A stretch of DNA of 64,000 nt from Luteimicrobium subarcticum (lineage in GTDB: Bacteria; Actinomycetota; Actinomycetes; Actinomycetales; Cellulomonadaceae): positions 496,001 through 560,000 of the forward strand of contig NZ_PGTZ01000006.1 of the NCBI RefSeq assembly GCF_002798015.1, given 5' to 3'. Below are positions 35,006 through 43,705 of the stretch, one piece after another (the stretch's first letter is position 1; every line of letters begins with the position of its first letter). Under the pieces are notes generated by a model. That model ran no database searches. It was not told the origin of the DNA and saw only the letters and a program-made list of their open reading frames with translations. A program made the position numbers and the translations under genes.

Positions 35006-35020
35006 TGAGGGCCGCCCTCA
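35006..35020. repeat. 15-bp palindrome upstream of the first chitinase gene
   Basis: TGAGGGC-C-GCCCTCA, perfectly symmetrical, about 94 bases before the chitinase ATG. Possible operator or small hairpin. Confidence 0.45.
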
Positions 35021-35048
35021 TGCCCGAGAAGTTCACCCGGACCTACGG

Positions 35049-35059
35049 TTTGTTTACAT
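35049..35059 (+). promoter_or_regulatory. Shared upstream element of the chitinase genes, copy 1
   Basis: TTTGTTTACAT, 54 bases before the ATG. It matches TTTGTTCACAT at 37286-37296 before the second chitinase at a similar distance. The inner TACATT could be the -10. Confidence 0.45.
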
Positions 35060-35113
35060 TCCTAACTGGCTCGACGACGATGTCGGGCCACCGGACACCG
35101 TGGAGGATCCCGG

Positions 35114-37066
35114 ATGCACCCCTCGCTCCCCCGGCGCACATCGCGCTTGATCGGCGCGGCCGCAGCGGCCGCCGTCACCGGTTCGCTCTTCTTCGCCGCG
35201 GCGCCCTCCCAGGCCGCCGCTCCGCTCGCCACCGACGCCTCCGCGACGTCGTCGGGCGACAGTGCCATCAACGGCTTCCGCAACGTCGGCTACTTCGCCC
35301 AGTGGGGCGTGTACGGCCGCAACTACAAGGTGAACGACATCGTCACCTCGGGCGCCATCAAGAACCTCACGCACATCAACTACGCGTTCGCGAACATCTC
35401 GACGAGCGGCACCTGCTTCGAGGCGAACAAGGCCGTCGGCAACTCGGGCACCGCGGCCGACGGCGTCGGCGCGGGCGACTCGTGGGCCGACTATGGCATG
35501 ACGTACACGGCCGGGAACTCGGTCGGCGGCGTCGCGGACACCTGGGACCAGCCGCTCGCCGGCTCGTTCAACCAGCTCAAGCAGCTCAAGGCGAAGTACC
35601 CGAACGTCAAGGTCATGATGTCGATCGGCGGCTGGACCTACTCGCGCAACTTCTCGACGATCGCCGCGACCGACGCGTCGCGCAAGAAGTTCGTGTCGTC
35701 CTGCATCGACATGTTCATCAAGGGAAACCTGCCCGTGGTGGACGGCCGCGGCGGCACGGGCTCGGCCGCGAACATCTTCGACGGCTTCGACATCGACTGG
35801 GAGTGGCCCGGCACCACCGCCGGCCTCACCGGCAACGTGGTCGACCCCGTCAACGACGGGAAGAACCTCGTCCTGCTCGCCAAGGAGTTCCGCACCGAGC
35901 TCGACGCGTACACGGCCACGAGCGGCAAGAAGTACCTCATGTCGGCGTTCGGCCCGGCGGACCCGAACAACATCACGGTGGGCCACTGGAACGACCCGGA
36001 GCTCTACAAGTACCTCAACTTCGTCAATGTCCAGGGCTACGACCTGGCGGGCGCGTGGGAGCCGGGACAGACCGGTCACCAGATCAACCTGTACGACGAC
36101 CCCGCCGACCCGCGCGAGCCGGCGAAGCAGTACAGCGCAGACAAGGCGATCCGCACGTATCTCAACGCAGGCGTCCCGGCGTCGCAGCTCGGCCTCGGCA
36201 TGGCGCTCTACGGGCGCGGCTGGACCGGCGTGAAGTCGTCGACGCCGTGGTCGGCCGCGACCGCGGGCGCCCCGGGCACGTACGAGACCGGCATCGACGA
36301 CTACGACAAGCTCAAGAGCGTCGGCACCGGGTACTACGACTCCAAGGTCGTCGCCGCGTGGCGCTACGACGGCAACAACTGGTGGAGCCTCGACACCCCG
36401 CAGACCGTGGCCGCCAAGTCGGACTACATCCGGTCCAAGGGCCTCGGCGGGGCCATGTGGTGGGAGCTCGACGGTGACCGCGGGGGCGTCCTGACGGCCG
36501 CCGCGATCGCGAAGCTGGGCACCGGCACGGCCGGCCCGGTCACGGGTGGCGGCACCTCGACGCCGACCACGACGCCGACCACGACGCCGACCGAGACGGC
36601 CACGCCCACCCAGACCACGACACCGACGCAGACGTCCACCCCGACCACGACACCGACGCAGACGGCCACCCCGACGTCGGGCACGTGCTCGGTCGCGGCC
36701 TGGTCTGCGGCGACGGTCTACACGGGCGGCAAGCAGGCGTCGTACAACGGCACGGTCTACACGGCGCAGTGGTGGACCCAGGGCGAGACCCCGGGCACGT
36801 CCGCCGCGTGGAAGGCGACGGGCACGTGCTCGGGCACCTCGACCACGACGTCGAGCCCGACCACCACGATCAGCCCCACGTCGACGGCCACGTCGACGGG
36901 CGGCACGGGCACCTGCTCGGCGGCGGCCTGGTCCGCGTCGGCCGCGTACCCGGGCGGCTCGGTCGTCTCCTACCAGGGCAAGACCTACAAGGCCCAGTGG
37001 TGGAGCCAGGGCGAGACCCCCGGCGCCAGCCAGTGGAGCGCGTGGGTCCTGCAGGGCACCTGCTGA
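35114..37066 (+). CDS. Secreted GH18 chitinase with two C-terminal CBM5/12 domains
   Basis: A 650-residue enzyme. A Sec signal peptide ends near SQAAA (about 34). The GH18 barrel (about 50-475) has SIGGW and the catalytic DGFDIDWEW with acid/base E230, so it should cleave chitin beta-1,4 bonds. A Thr/Pro linker (about 480-520) leads to a first chitin-binding domain (WSAATVYTGGKQASYNGTVY), a second Thr/Ser linker and a second chitin-binding domain (WSASAAYPGGSVVSYQGKTY). GGAGG at 35102-35106 supports the ATG. It is a tandem paralogue of the next gene. Confidence 0.95.
   Translation: MHPSLPRRTSRLIGAAAAAAVTGSLFFAAAPSQAAAPLATDASATSSGDSAINGFRNVGYFAQWGVYGRNYKVNDIVTSGAIKNLTHINYAFANISTSGTCFEANKAVGNSGTAADGVGAGDSWADYGMTYTAGNSVGGVADTWDQPLAGSFNQLKQLKAKYPNVKVMMSIGGWTYSRNFSTIAATDASRKKFVSSCIDMFIKGNLPVVDGRGGTGSAANIFDGFDIDWEWPGTTAGLTGNVVDPVNDGKNLVLLAKEFRTELDAYTATSGKKYLMSAFGPADPNNITVGHWNDPELYKYLNFVNVQGYDLAGAWEPGQTGHQINLYDDPADPREPAKQYSADKAIRTYLNAGVPASQLGLGMALYGRGWTGVKSSTPWSAATAGAPGTYETGIDDYDKLKSVGTGYYDSKVVAAWRYDGNNWWSLDTPQTVAAKSDYIRSKGLGGAMWWELDGDRGGVLTAAAIAKLGTGTAGPVTGGGTSTPTTTPTTTPTETATPTQTTTPTQTSTPTTTPTQTATPTSGTCSVAAWSAATVYTGGKQASYNGTVYTAQWWTQGETPGTSAAWKATGTCSGTSTTTSSPTTTISPTSTATSTGGTGTCSAAAWSASAAYPGGSVVSYQGKTYKAQWWSQGETPGASQWSAWVLQGTC
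36550..36678 (+). repeat. Degenerate Thr/Pro linker repeats in the first chitinase gene
   Basis: Short ACGCCGACC/ACCACGACG units coding TPTTTPT-type linkers, variable in order. Ordinary for secreted actinobacterial glycosidases. Confidence 0.7.
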
Positions 37067-37136
37067 CGCAGGAGCCGGTCACACCAGCGACACGCACGCC
37101 GCATCCCGCTGCACGAGCAGGAGCGGCCGCACGACG

Positions 37137-37172
37137 AGGAAGGGCCTCGGGCACGCGCCCGGGGCCCTTCCC
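37137..37172 (+). terminator. Terminator hairpin after the first chitinase gene
   Basis: GGAAGGGCC...GGCCCTTCC with an inner CGGGC/GCCCG stem and an ACGC loop, just after the stop. Confidence 0.75.
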
Positions 37173-37266
37173 CCTGCCCGGCCCGCCCGCGCAGTCTGTG
37201 GCAATCCCTGATGGAGCCGCGCGGCGTGCGAGCGGAATCTCCGAGATTCCCCGTATGGCCCAGGTA

Positions 37267-37296
37267 TTTGTTCCCTTATTAATCTTTTGTTCACAT
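37267..37296 (+). promoter_or_regulatory. AT-rich promoter region of the second chitinase gene
   Basis: Two copies of TTTGTTC (37267-37273 and 37286-37292) stand 19 bases apart in an AT-rich patch; the second is part of TTTGTTCACAT, shared with the first chitinase. Spacing near two helical turns suits an activator or repressor site. Confidence 0.45.
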
Positions 37297-37346
37297 CGTG
37301 TCCGACGTCGCCGTCGGACCACCCACACCGTGGAGGAACCCCGGAC

Positions 37347-39089
37347 ATGCACCTCAACCCCCGCCGCAGCCGGCGCGCCCTCGGCGCGCTCGCGGCAGCA
37401 GCCGTCGCCGGCTCGCTGCTGGTCGCTGCCGCCCCGTCCCAGGCCCAGCCGCTCGCCGCGGCGACGCCCGCCACCACGACGCCGGACACGCCGATCAACG
37501 GCTTCCGGAGCGTCGGCTACTTCGCCCAGTGGGGCATCTACGGCCGCAACTTCCAGGTCAAGGACATCGAGAAGGCCGGTGACGTCAAGAGCCTCAACGT
37601 CATCAACTACGCGTTCGCGAACATCAGCGCGGACGGCAAGTGCTTCGAGGCCAACAAGGCCGTCGGCAACTCCGGCACGGCCAACGACGGCGTGGGCGCG
37701 GGCGACCAGTTCGCCGACTACGACAAGTCGTACAGCGCGGCCGACTCCGTCAGCGGCGTCGCCGACAAGTGGGACCAGCCGCTCGCGGGCAACTTCAACC
37801 AGCTCAAGGAGCTGAAGGCGAAGTACCCGAACCTCAAGGTCGTCCTGTCGATCGGTGGCTGGACCTACTCGAAGCACTGGTCGACGGCCGCCAAGACGGA
37901 CGCGTCGCGCAAGGCGTTCGTGTCGTCCTGCATCGACATGTTCATCAAGGGCAACCTGCCGTCCTACGACGGTCGCGGCGGCGCGGGTGCCGCGGCGGGC
38001 GTGTTCGACGGCTTCGACATCGACTGGGAGTGGCCCGGCACGGACGCCGGCCTCACCGGCAACATCGTGGACCCGGCGAACGACGGACCGAACCTCGTCC
38101 TGCTCGCCAAGGAGTTCCGCACGCAGCTCGACGCCTACTCGGCCACGAGCGGCCAGAAGTACATCCTCTCGGCGTTCGCCCCCGCCGACCCGGTCAACAT
38201 CAAGGTCGGGCACTGGAACGACCCCGAGCTGTTCAAGTACATGGACTACGTGAACGTGCAGGGCTACGACCTGTGGGGGGCGTGGAACCCGACGCTCGCC
38301 GGTCACCAGATCAACCTGTACGACGACCCGGCCGACCCGCGCGCCGCGAACCAGCAGTACAGCGCCGACAAGGCGATCCGCACGTACACCGACGCCGGCG
38401 TGCCGGCCTCGCAGCTCACGCTCGGCATGGCGCTCTACGGCCGTGGCTGGACCGGCGTGAAGTCCTCCACCCCGTGGTCGGCGGCGACCGACGGTGCCGC
38501 CGGCACGTACGAGAAGGGCATCGAGGACTACGACAAGATCAAGTCGCTCGGCACCGGCTACTACGACGCCAAGACCGGCTCGGCCTGGCGCTACGACGGC
38601 ACCAGCTGGTGGAGCCTCGACACCCCGGACACCGTGGGCCAGAAGGCGGACTACATCCGCGCCAAGGGCCTCGGCGGCGCCATGTGGTGGGAGCTCGACG
38701 GTGACCGTGCCGGCGTCCTGCCCGCGGCCGTCCTCGCCAAGCTCGGCACCGGCGCCAAGGGCCCGCTGACCGGCGGCGGCACGTCCACGCCGACCACGAC
38801 GCCGACGGCGACGGCCACCCCGACCGCGACCGCCACGCCGACCAAGACCGCCACCCCGACGGCGACGGCCACGCCGACCAAGACCGCCACCCCGACGAAG
38901 ACGGCCACGGCCACGCCGACCGCCACGGGCGGCACCTGCACGGCCACCGCGTGGTCCTCGACCGCGGTCTACACGGGCGGCTCGGTCGTGTCCTACCAGG
39001 GCAAGACCTACAAGGCGCAGTGGTGGACGCAGGGCGAGACGCCCGGCGCGAGCCAGTGGGGCGCCTGGGCGCTGCAGGGCACCTGCTGA
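37347..39089 (+). CDS. Secreted GH18 chitinase with one C-terminal CBM5/12 domain
   Basis: A 580-residue paralogue of the preceding enzyme. A signal peptide ends near SQAQP (about 33). The GH18 barrel has DGFDIDWEW with acid/base E228. A long Thr/Pro/Lys linker (about 475-530) leads to one chitin-binding domain (WSSTAVYTGGSVVSYQGKTYKAQWW). Its CBM is closer to the second CBM of the neighbour than to the first. GGAGG at 37332-37336 precedes the ATG, within the leader box ACACCGTGGAGGA also found before the first chitinase. Terminators separate the two, so they are independent units. Confidence 0.95.
   Translation: MHLNPRRSRRALGALAAAAVAGSLLVAAAPSQAQPLAAATPATTTPDTPINGFRSVGYFAQWGIYGRNFQVKDIEKAGDVKSLNVINYAFANISADGKCFEANKAVGNSGTANDGVGAGDQFADYDKSYSAADSVSGVADKWDQPLAGNFNQLKELKAKYPNLKVVLSIGGWTYSKHWSTAAKTDASRKAFVSSCIDMFIKGNLPSYDGRGGAGAAAGVFDGFDIDWEWPGTDAGLTGNIVDPANDGPNLVLLAKEFRTQLDAYSATSGQKYILSAFAPADPVNIKVGHWNDPELFKYMDYVNVQGYDLWGAWNPTLAGHQINLYDDPADPRAANQQYSADKAIRTYTDAGVPASQLTLGMALYGRGWTGVKSSTPWSAATDGAAGTYEKGIEDYDKIKSLGTGYYDAKTGSAWRYDGTSWWSLDTPDTVGQKADYIRAKGLGGAMWWELDGDRAGVLPAAVLAKLGTGAKGPLTGGGTSTPTTTPTATATPTATATPTKTATPTATATPTKTATPTKTATATPTATGGTCTATAWSSTAVYTGGSVVSYQGKTYKAQWWTQGETPGASQWGAWALQGTC
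38785..38930 (+). repeat. Thr/Pro/Lys linker repeats in the second chitinase gene
   Basis: About eight degenerate 18-base units alternating ACGGCGACGGCC and ACCAAGACCGCC blocks, coding TPTATA and TPTKTA. The Lys-containing units are absent from the paralogue. Confidence 0.75.
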
Positions 39090-39129
39090 CGCACGCCTGA
39101 CGCCGGCCCACCGCCGGTACCGCACGACG

Positions 39130-39165
39130 GACGAGGCCCCGGGGCACCTGCCCCGGGGCCTCGTC
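39130..39165 (+). terminator. Terminator hairpin after the second chitinase gene
   Basis: GACGAGGCCCCGGGG (39130-39144) pairs with CCCCGGGGCCTCGTC (39151-39165) around CACCTG. Confidence 0.8.
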
Positions 39166-39297
39166 CCGTCGCGGTGCTCGTGACCCTGAACTGCAGGTTT
39201 GCGTGGTCTCCCCCATGCCGCCCGAGCGCCGCCCGCCCCTAGGCTCGACGTGCCGGCCGGACGACGGTGTCCGGCCACGACCGTGGAGGACCGCCCC

Positions 39298-39849
39298 ATG
39301 CATCCCGCACCACGACCACGCACGTCCCGCCTCACGATCGGGTTCACGCTCACGCTCGGGCTCGGCCTGGGGGCCACCGGCCTCGCGCTCGCCGGCCCGG
39401 CGCTCGCCGCCGACCCCACCCCGACGGCCGTGGTCGGCGGGGACGCCGGGCCCGGCTGCCCCTACTCGGCGTGGTACCCCGACGTCACCTACACGCCGGG
39501 GCAGACCGCCGCCTACCGCAACATCATCTACACGGCGCGCACGACCACCCGCGGCGAGGTGCCCGGGACGGGGTCGTCCTGGAGCGCCACGCAGAGCTGC
39601 CCGGACCGGCTCGACCCCACGCCGACGAGCACGACGCCCGTGCCCACCACCACGGTTCCCACCACCACGGTGCCGACCACCACCGTGCCCGCGACGGCGC
39701 CGTGGTCCGCCACGACCGTGTACCGGGGCGGCGAGCGGGTGACGTACGGCGGCGCGGCATACCGCGCGCGCTGGTGGACGCTCGGCGAGAAGCCGGGTGT
39801 CGACCCGTTCGGCCCGTGGGTCCCGGAGCCTGTCTTCGCCGCGTCCTGA
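39298..39849 (+). CDS. Secreted chitin-binding protein with two CBM5/12-like domains and no catalytic domain
   Basis: A 183-residue exported protein. A signal peptide ends near ALAAD (about 37). The first domain is CPYSAWYPDVTYTPGQTAAYRNIIYTAR, the second WSATTVYRGGERVTYGGAAYRARWWTLGEKPG. They are joined by a short linker of three TTTVP repeats. Aromatic residues expected on a binding face are kept in both domains; the first lacks the WW pair. No hydrolase or LPMO domain is present. Its leader (CCGTGGAGGA at 39281-39290) matches the chitinase leaders, so it probably acts with them, for example as an adhesin or substrate-targeting protein. Confidence 0.85.
   Translation: MHPAPRPRTSRLTIGFTLTLGLGLGATGLALAGPALAADPTPTAVVGGDAGPGCPYSAWYPDVTYTPGQTAAYRNIIYTARTTTRGEVPGTGSSWSATQSCPDRLDPTPTSTTPVPTTTVPTTTVPTTTVPATAPWSATTVYRGGERVTYGGAAYRARWWTLGEKPGVDPFGPWVPEPVFAAS
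39649..39693 (+). repeat. Three 15-bp linker repeats in the chitin-binding protein gene
   Basis: ACCACCACGGTTCCC-type units, three in a row, coding TTTVP. In-frame and confined to the linker. Confidence 0.7.
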
Positions 39850-39913
39850 CGACCCTGCCCAGCCGTCCGTCCGGCGCGGACGGCGCGAGCGGGGCGGAGG
39901 TGCTGCGTCGCGC

Positions 39914-39945
39914 GGTCGGCCGGGAGGACGTCCTCCCGGCCGACC
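39914..39945. terminator. Bidirectional terminator between convergent genes
   Basis: Perfect 15-base arms, GGTCGGCCGGGAGGA and its complement, around CG. It lies between the chitin-binding protein gene and the aminotransferase gene and can serve both. Confidence 0.8.
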
Positions 39946-39951
39946 CCGTCG

Positions 39952-41247
39952 TCAGGACAGCCGCTGCTCCACCGCGGCGAGCAGCACGCAGGTCGCGAGG
40001 CCGTCGATCGCCACGCGGATCTCGTCGACCGGCGGGAACGTCGGCGCGATGCGGATGTTGCGGTCGCGCGGGTCGTGCCCGTAGGGGAACGACGCCCCGG
40101 CGGGCGTGAGCGCGATCCCCGCCTCCCTCGCCAGCTCGACCACGCGACGCGCGGTCCCGTCGACGACGTCGAGGCTCACGAAGTACCCGCCGCGCGGCGT
40201 GTTCCACGTGGCCGTGCCCGTGCCGCCCAGGCGGGCGTCGAGCGTGTCGAGCACGGCCCCGAACTTCGGCTCGAGGATCTCGCGGTGCCGGTGCATGTGC
40301 GCCCGCACCCCGTCGGCGTCCCGCAGGAACCGCACGTGCCGCAGGTGGTTCACCTTGTCGGGACCGATGGACCCGAACGCGAGGTGCCGCAGGTACCACG
40401 CGACCGTGCTCGGCGACCCCGCGAGGAACGCCACGCCGGCGCCCGCGAACGTCACCTTGGACGTCGACGCGAAGACCACGAAGCGGTCCGGGTGCCCCGA
40501 CGCCGCAGCCAGGCCGAGCACGTCGACGGCCTTCGACTCGTCGTCGGTGAGGTGGTGCACCGCGTAGGCGTTGTCCCACAGGACGGTGAAGTCCGGTGCG
40601 GCCGCCGGCATCGCGGCGAGCCGCGCCGCGACCTCCGCGGACGTCGTCTCGCCGCCCGGGTTCGAGTACGTCGGCACGAGCCACAGGCCCTTGATCGTCG
40701 GGTCGTCGGCGACGAGCCGCGCGATCGCCTCGACGTCGGGACCGTCGGGCGTCTGGTCGACCGTGACCATCTCGATACCGAGGTGCTCGAGCATCGCGAA
40801 GTGCCGGTCGTACCCGGGCACCGGGCAGATCCAGCGGACCTTCTCTTCCCGACCCCACGGCTGCGGTGAGCCGTCGCGCCCGAACAGGAAGGCGTACGCG
40901 AGCACGTCGAACATCACGGTGAGGCTCGAGGTGCCGCTCGCGAGGAGCTGCTCGACCGGGATGCCGAGCAGGTCGGCGTAGATCGCCCGCAGCTCGGGCA
41001 GGCCCGCGAGCCCACCGTAGTTGCGGGTGTCGGTGCCGTCCGCCGCGCGGAAGTCGTCCTCGCCGGGCAGCCCCAGCAGGGGCTGTGCCAGGTCGAGCTG
41101 TTCCGGCGACGGCTTGCCGCGCGTGATGTCGAGACGCAGCCCGCGCGCCTGGAGGGCGGCGTACTCGTCGAGCAGCGTGGCGTGGAGGGTGGTCAGGGCG
41201 GCGGCGTCGAGGTCGGCGACGACGGGCCTGCCGGTGTTCTCGCTCAT
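39952..41247 (-). CDS. aspT: PLP-dependent aspartate aminotransferase (AspT-like, PF12897 type)
   Basis: A 431-residue class I-like aminotransferase. The PLP lysine lies in FASTSKVTFAGAGVAF, the Asn in TYSNPGGET, and Asp/Tyr in LWDNAYAVHHL. The sequence resembles the actinobacterial aspartate transaminase group described from Corynebacterium rather than classical AspC. It would interconvert aspartate and oxaloacetate, linking to the malate dehydrogenase further right. The ATG lies six bases after CAGGAT. Confidence 0.85.
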   Translation of the reverse strand: MSENTGRPVVADLDAAALTTLHATLLDEYAALQARGLRLDITRGKPSPEQLDLAQPLLGLPGEDDFRAADGTDTRNYGGLAGLPELRAIYADLLGIPVEQLLASGTSSLTVMFDVLAYAFLFGRDGSPQPWGREEKVRWICPVPGYDRHFAMLEHLGIEMVTVDQTPDGPDVEAIARLVADDPTIKGLWLVPTYSNPGGETTSAEVAARLAAMPAAAPDFTVLWDNAYAVHHLTDDESKAVDVLGLAAASGHPDRFVVFASTSKVTFAGAGVAFLAGSPSTVAWYLRHLAFGSIGPDKVNHLRHVRFLRDADGVRAHMHRHREILEPKFGAVLDTLDARLGGTGTATWNTPRGGYFVSLDVVDGTARRVVELAREAGIALTPAGASFPYGHDPRDRNIRIAPTFPPVDEIRVAIDGLATCVLLAAVEQRLS

Positions 41248-41251
41248 GCGC

Positions 41252-42142
41252 TCATCCTGCCCGACCGACGGTGCGCTCCGCGGCGGCCACCACGTTGGCG
41301 AGCAGCATCGCCCGGGTCATCGGTCCGACCCCGCCGGGGTTCGGCGAGAGCCAGCCGGCGACCTCGGCCACGCCGGGGTCGACGTCGCCCGCGAGCTTCG
41401 CCCGGCCCGTCGCCGTGGTCCCGACCCGCGTGACGCCCACGTCGAGGACGGCCGCGCCCGGCTTGACCCACTCGGGCTTGACCAGGTGAGGCACACCCAC
41501 GGCGGCCACGACGACGTCGGCCCGGCGCACCTCGGCCGCGAGGTCCGTGGTGCGCGAGTGCGTGAGCGTGACGGTCGCGTCCACGCCCTTGCGGGTCAGC
41601 AGCAGCCCGAGCGGGCGACCGACGGTGAGCCCGCGCCCGATCACGACGACGTGCTTGCCCGACACCGACACGTCGTTGCGGCGCAGCAGCTCCAGGCACC
41701 CGGCGGGCGTGCACGGCAGCGGCGTGGAGATCTCGCCGTCGACCCCGAGCACGAGCTCGCCGAGGTTCGCCGGGTGCAGGCCGTCGACGTCCTTGGCGGG
41801 GTCGACCGCGACGAGCGCGGCGTGCTCGTCCATGCCCCGCGGGAGCGGCAGCTGGACGATGTAGCCCGTCACGGCGGGGTCGGCGTTGAGGCGCGCGATG
41901 GTCTCGTGGACCTCGGCCTCGGTCGCGTCCGCGGGCAGGTCGGCGCGGATCGACTCGACGCCGATCTCCGCGGAGTCGCGGTGCTTGCCGCCGACGTAGC
42001 TCACCGAGCCCGGGTCCTCGCCGACGAGCAGCGTGCCGAGGCCGGGCACGACGCCGCGCTCGCGCAGCGCCGTGACCCGCTCGCGCAGCTCGGCCTTGAT
42101 CGCGGCCGCGGCCGCGAGGCCGTCCAGCACCTGAGCGGTCAC
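41252..42142 (-). CDS. folD: Methylene-THF dehydrogenase/cyclohydrolase
   Basis: A 296-residue bifunctional enzyme converting 5,10-methylene-THF to 10-formyl-THF. Visible are the substrate-site [13 protein letters not shown] with the catalytic Lys, [10 protein letters not shown], the NADP loop [14 protein letters not shown] and [13 protein letters not shown] near the C-terminus. The GTG start overlaps the glyA stop as GTGA (42139-42142). It is the second gene of the ZTP-riboswitch operon. Confidence 0.95.
   Translation of the reverse strand: MTAQVLDGLAAAAAIKAELRERVTALRERGVVPGLGTLLVGEDPGSVSYVGGKHRDSAEIGVESIRADLPADATEAEVHETIARLNADPAVTGYIVQLPLPRGMDEHAALVAVDPAKDVDGLHPANLGELVLGVDGEISTPLPCTPAGCLELLRRNDVSVSGKHVVVIGRGLTVGRPLGLLLTRKGVDATVTLTHSRTTDLAAEVRRADVVVAAVGVPHLVKPEWVKPGAAVLDVGVTRVGTTATGRAKLAGDVDPGVAEVAGWLSPNPGGVGPMTRAMLLANVVAAAERTVGRAG
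41254..41259 (-). promoter_or_regulatory. Possible -10 element of the aminotransferase gene
   Basis: CAGGAT on the minus strand, then GAGCGC, then ATG at 41247; weaker match to the TANNNT rule. Confidence 0.4.
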
Positions 42143-43434
42143 TGCTGCAGGCCCGGGTAGAGCGGGAAGGCCTCGGTGAGCGTGTCGACGCGGGCGCGCA
42201 GCGCCTCGGCGTCCGTGCCGGTGCCCTCGCGCAGCGCGGTCGCGATGATCTCGGCGACCTCGGTGAACTCGGCGTCGCCGAAGCCGCGCGTGGCGAGCGC
42301 CGGCGTGCCGATGCGCAGGCCGGACGTGACGCGCGGGGGGCGCGGGTCGAACGGCACGGCGTTGCGGTTCACCGTGATGCCGACGGTGTGCAGGAGGTCC
42401 TCGGCCTGCTGGCCGTCGAGGTCGGAGTGGCGCAGGTCGACGAGCACGAGGTGGACGTCGGTGCCGCCGGTGAGCACGGAGACGCCGGCAGCCGAGACGT
42501 CGGGCTGGGCCAGGCGGTCCGCGATGATCTGCGCACCGCGCAGCGTGCGCTCCTGACGGTCCCGGAAGCCCTCGGATGCGGCGACCTTGAACGACACCGC
42601 CTTCGCGGCGATGACGTGCATGAGCGGGCCGCCCTGCTGGCCGGGGAAGACCGCGGAGTCGATCTTCTTGGCGTACTCCTCCTTGGAGAGGATGAAGCCC
42701 GACCGCGGGCCGCCGATCGTCTTGTGCACGGTGGACGACACGACGTCGGCGTACGGGACGGGCGACGGGTGCAGGCCCGCGGCGACGAGACCGGCGAAGT
42801 GGGCCATGTCGACCCAGAGCTTCGCGCCGACCTCGTCGGCGATCGAGCGGAACGCCGCGAAGTCGAGGTGGCGCGGGTACGCGGACCAGCCGCCGATGAT
42901 GACGTCGGGGCGCTCGGCGAGCGCCTTCTCGCGCACCTGGTCCATGTCGATCCGGTACGTCTCGGCGTCGACGCCGTACGCGGCGACGTCGTAGAGCCGG
43001 CCCGAGAAGTTGATCTTCATGCCGTGCGTGAGGTGGCCGCCGTGCGCGAGCTCGAGGCCGAGGATCTTGTCGCCCTTGTTGATGAGCGCGTGCAGGACGG
43101 CCGCGTTGGCCGTGGCGCCCGAGTGCGGCTGGACGTTCGCGTGCTCGGCGCCGAACAGCGACTTGGCGCGGGCGATCGCGAGGTTCTCGGCGATGTCGAC
43201 CTGCTCGCAGCCGCCGTAGTAGCGGCGTCCGGGGTAGCCCTCGGCGTACTTGTTCGTGAGGACGGAGCCCTGGGCCTCGAGGACGGCACGCGGGACGAAG
43301 TTCTCGGACGCGATCATCTCGAGCGTGCCGCGCTGGCGGGCGAGCTCGCCGTCGAGGACGGCCTGGATCTCGGGGTCGAGCTCGGACAGGGGCAGGTTGA
43401 GGGCGTCGCTGGGGTTCGGGGACTGGGCGCTCAT
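42139..43434 (-). CDS. glyA: Serine hydroxymethyltransferase
   Basis: A 431-residue PLP enzyme interconverting serine + THF and glycine + methylene-THF. The PLP lysine is in [33 protein letters not shown] and the N-terminal [15 protein letters not shown] motifs are typical. The start MSAQSPNP is supported by GAGGAG just upstream. A riboswitch precedes the gene, and folD is translationally coupled behind it, so both are tuned to folate one-carbon status. Confidence 0.96.
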   Translation of the reverse strand: MSAQSPNPSDALNLPLSELDPEIQAVLDGELARQRGTLEMIASENFVPRAVLEAQGSVLTNKYAEGYPGRRYYGGCEQVDIAENLAIARAKSLFGAEHANVQPHSGATANAAVLHALINKGDKILGLELAHGGHLTHGMKINFSGRLYDVAAYGVDAETYRIDMDQVREKALAERPDVIIGGWSAYPRHLDFAAFRSIADEVGAKLWVDMAHFAGLVAAGLHPSPVPYADVVSSTVHKTIGGPRSGFILSKEEYAKKIDSAVFPGQQGGPLMHVIAAKAVSFKVAASEGFRDRQERTLRGAQIIADRLAQPDVSAAGVSVLTGGTDVHLVLVDLRHSDLDGQQAEDLLHTVGITVNRNAVPFDPRPPRVTSGLRIGTPALATRGFGDAEFTEVAEIIATALREGTGTDAEALRARVDTLTEAFPLYPGLQQ

Positions 43435-43539
43435 CGTTCTCCTCGGGGCGGCGTCGATCGGTGACATCGTGCTGGAACGTGTCCCGAGAGGCCCGTGGGT
43501 TCGCGGGTGCGGGCACGCACCTCTCAGGTGGTGACCGGG

Positions 43540-43618
43540 GCCCAGGCGAACGACCCGAAGTCCTGAACTGCTGTGTCGCTCCCCGGTGGTCATCCACCTT
43601 GCGCCAGTCGCGACGCGA
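43540..43618 (-). ncRNA. ZTP/ZMP riboswitch (pfl motif) of glyA-folD
   Basis: On the minus strand the leader reads CGCGACTGGCGC (43601-43612), then GGTGGATGACCACCGGGGAG, then after a variable stem the invariant-type CGCCTGGGC (43540-43548). The ACCGGGGAGCGAC and CGCCTGGGC blocks are the two conserved halves of the pfl motif, which binds ZTP/ZMP when 10-formyl-THF is short. It lies about 100 bases upstream of glyA, and glyA and folD are known targets of this class. The expression platform between 43446 and 43539 contains G/C-rich stems but was not resolved. Confidence 0.85.
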
Positions 43619-43623
43619 TTATG
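43618..43623 (-). promoter_or_regulatory. -10 element of the glyA-folD operon
   Basis: CATAAT (within TAGCATAATCG) on the minus strand. The transcript would start at about 43611, right at the 5' edge of the ZTP aptamer. Confidence 0.5.
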
Positions 43624-43692
43624 CTAACGCACCGTGGCGCCCCGCCCGAGTGGCTTCTCGCTCCTGCACCCCACGGACGCGGCGACGACCGC

Positions 43693-43698
43693 TAGAGT
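43693..43698 (+). promoter_or_regulatory. -10 element of the ROK repressor gene (leaderless type)
   Basis: TAGAGT, then TAAAGAT, then the GTG at 43706. It lies 70 bases from the divergent glyA promoter. Confidence 0.55.
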
Positions 43699-43705
43699 TA
43701 AAGAT

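Noticed and set aside
34860-35113. DasR-type site or streptomycete chitinase direct repeat
   Set aside because: No ACTGGTCTAGACCAGT or TGGTCTAGACCA sequence is present upstream of either chitinase.
38785-38930. Regular short repeats resembling a CRISPR array
   Set aside because: Units are degenerate, in frame, without spacers, and code the linker between catalytic and binding domains. No cas genes are present.
36870-39419. Open frame of 849 codons opposite the chitinase genes
   Set aside because: It is created by the low-stop antisense of Thr/Pro-rich and GC-rich coding DNA; both chitinases are strongly supported on the other strand.
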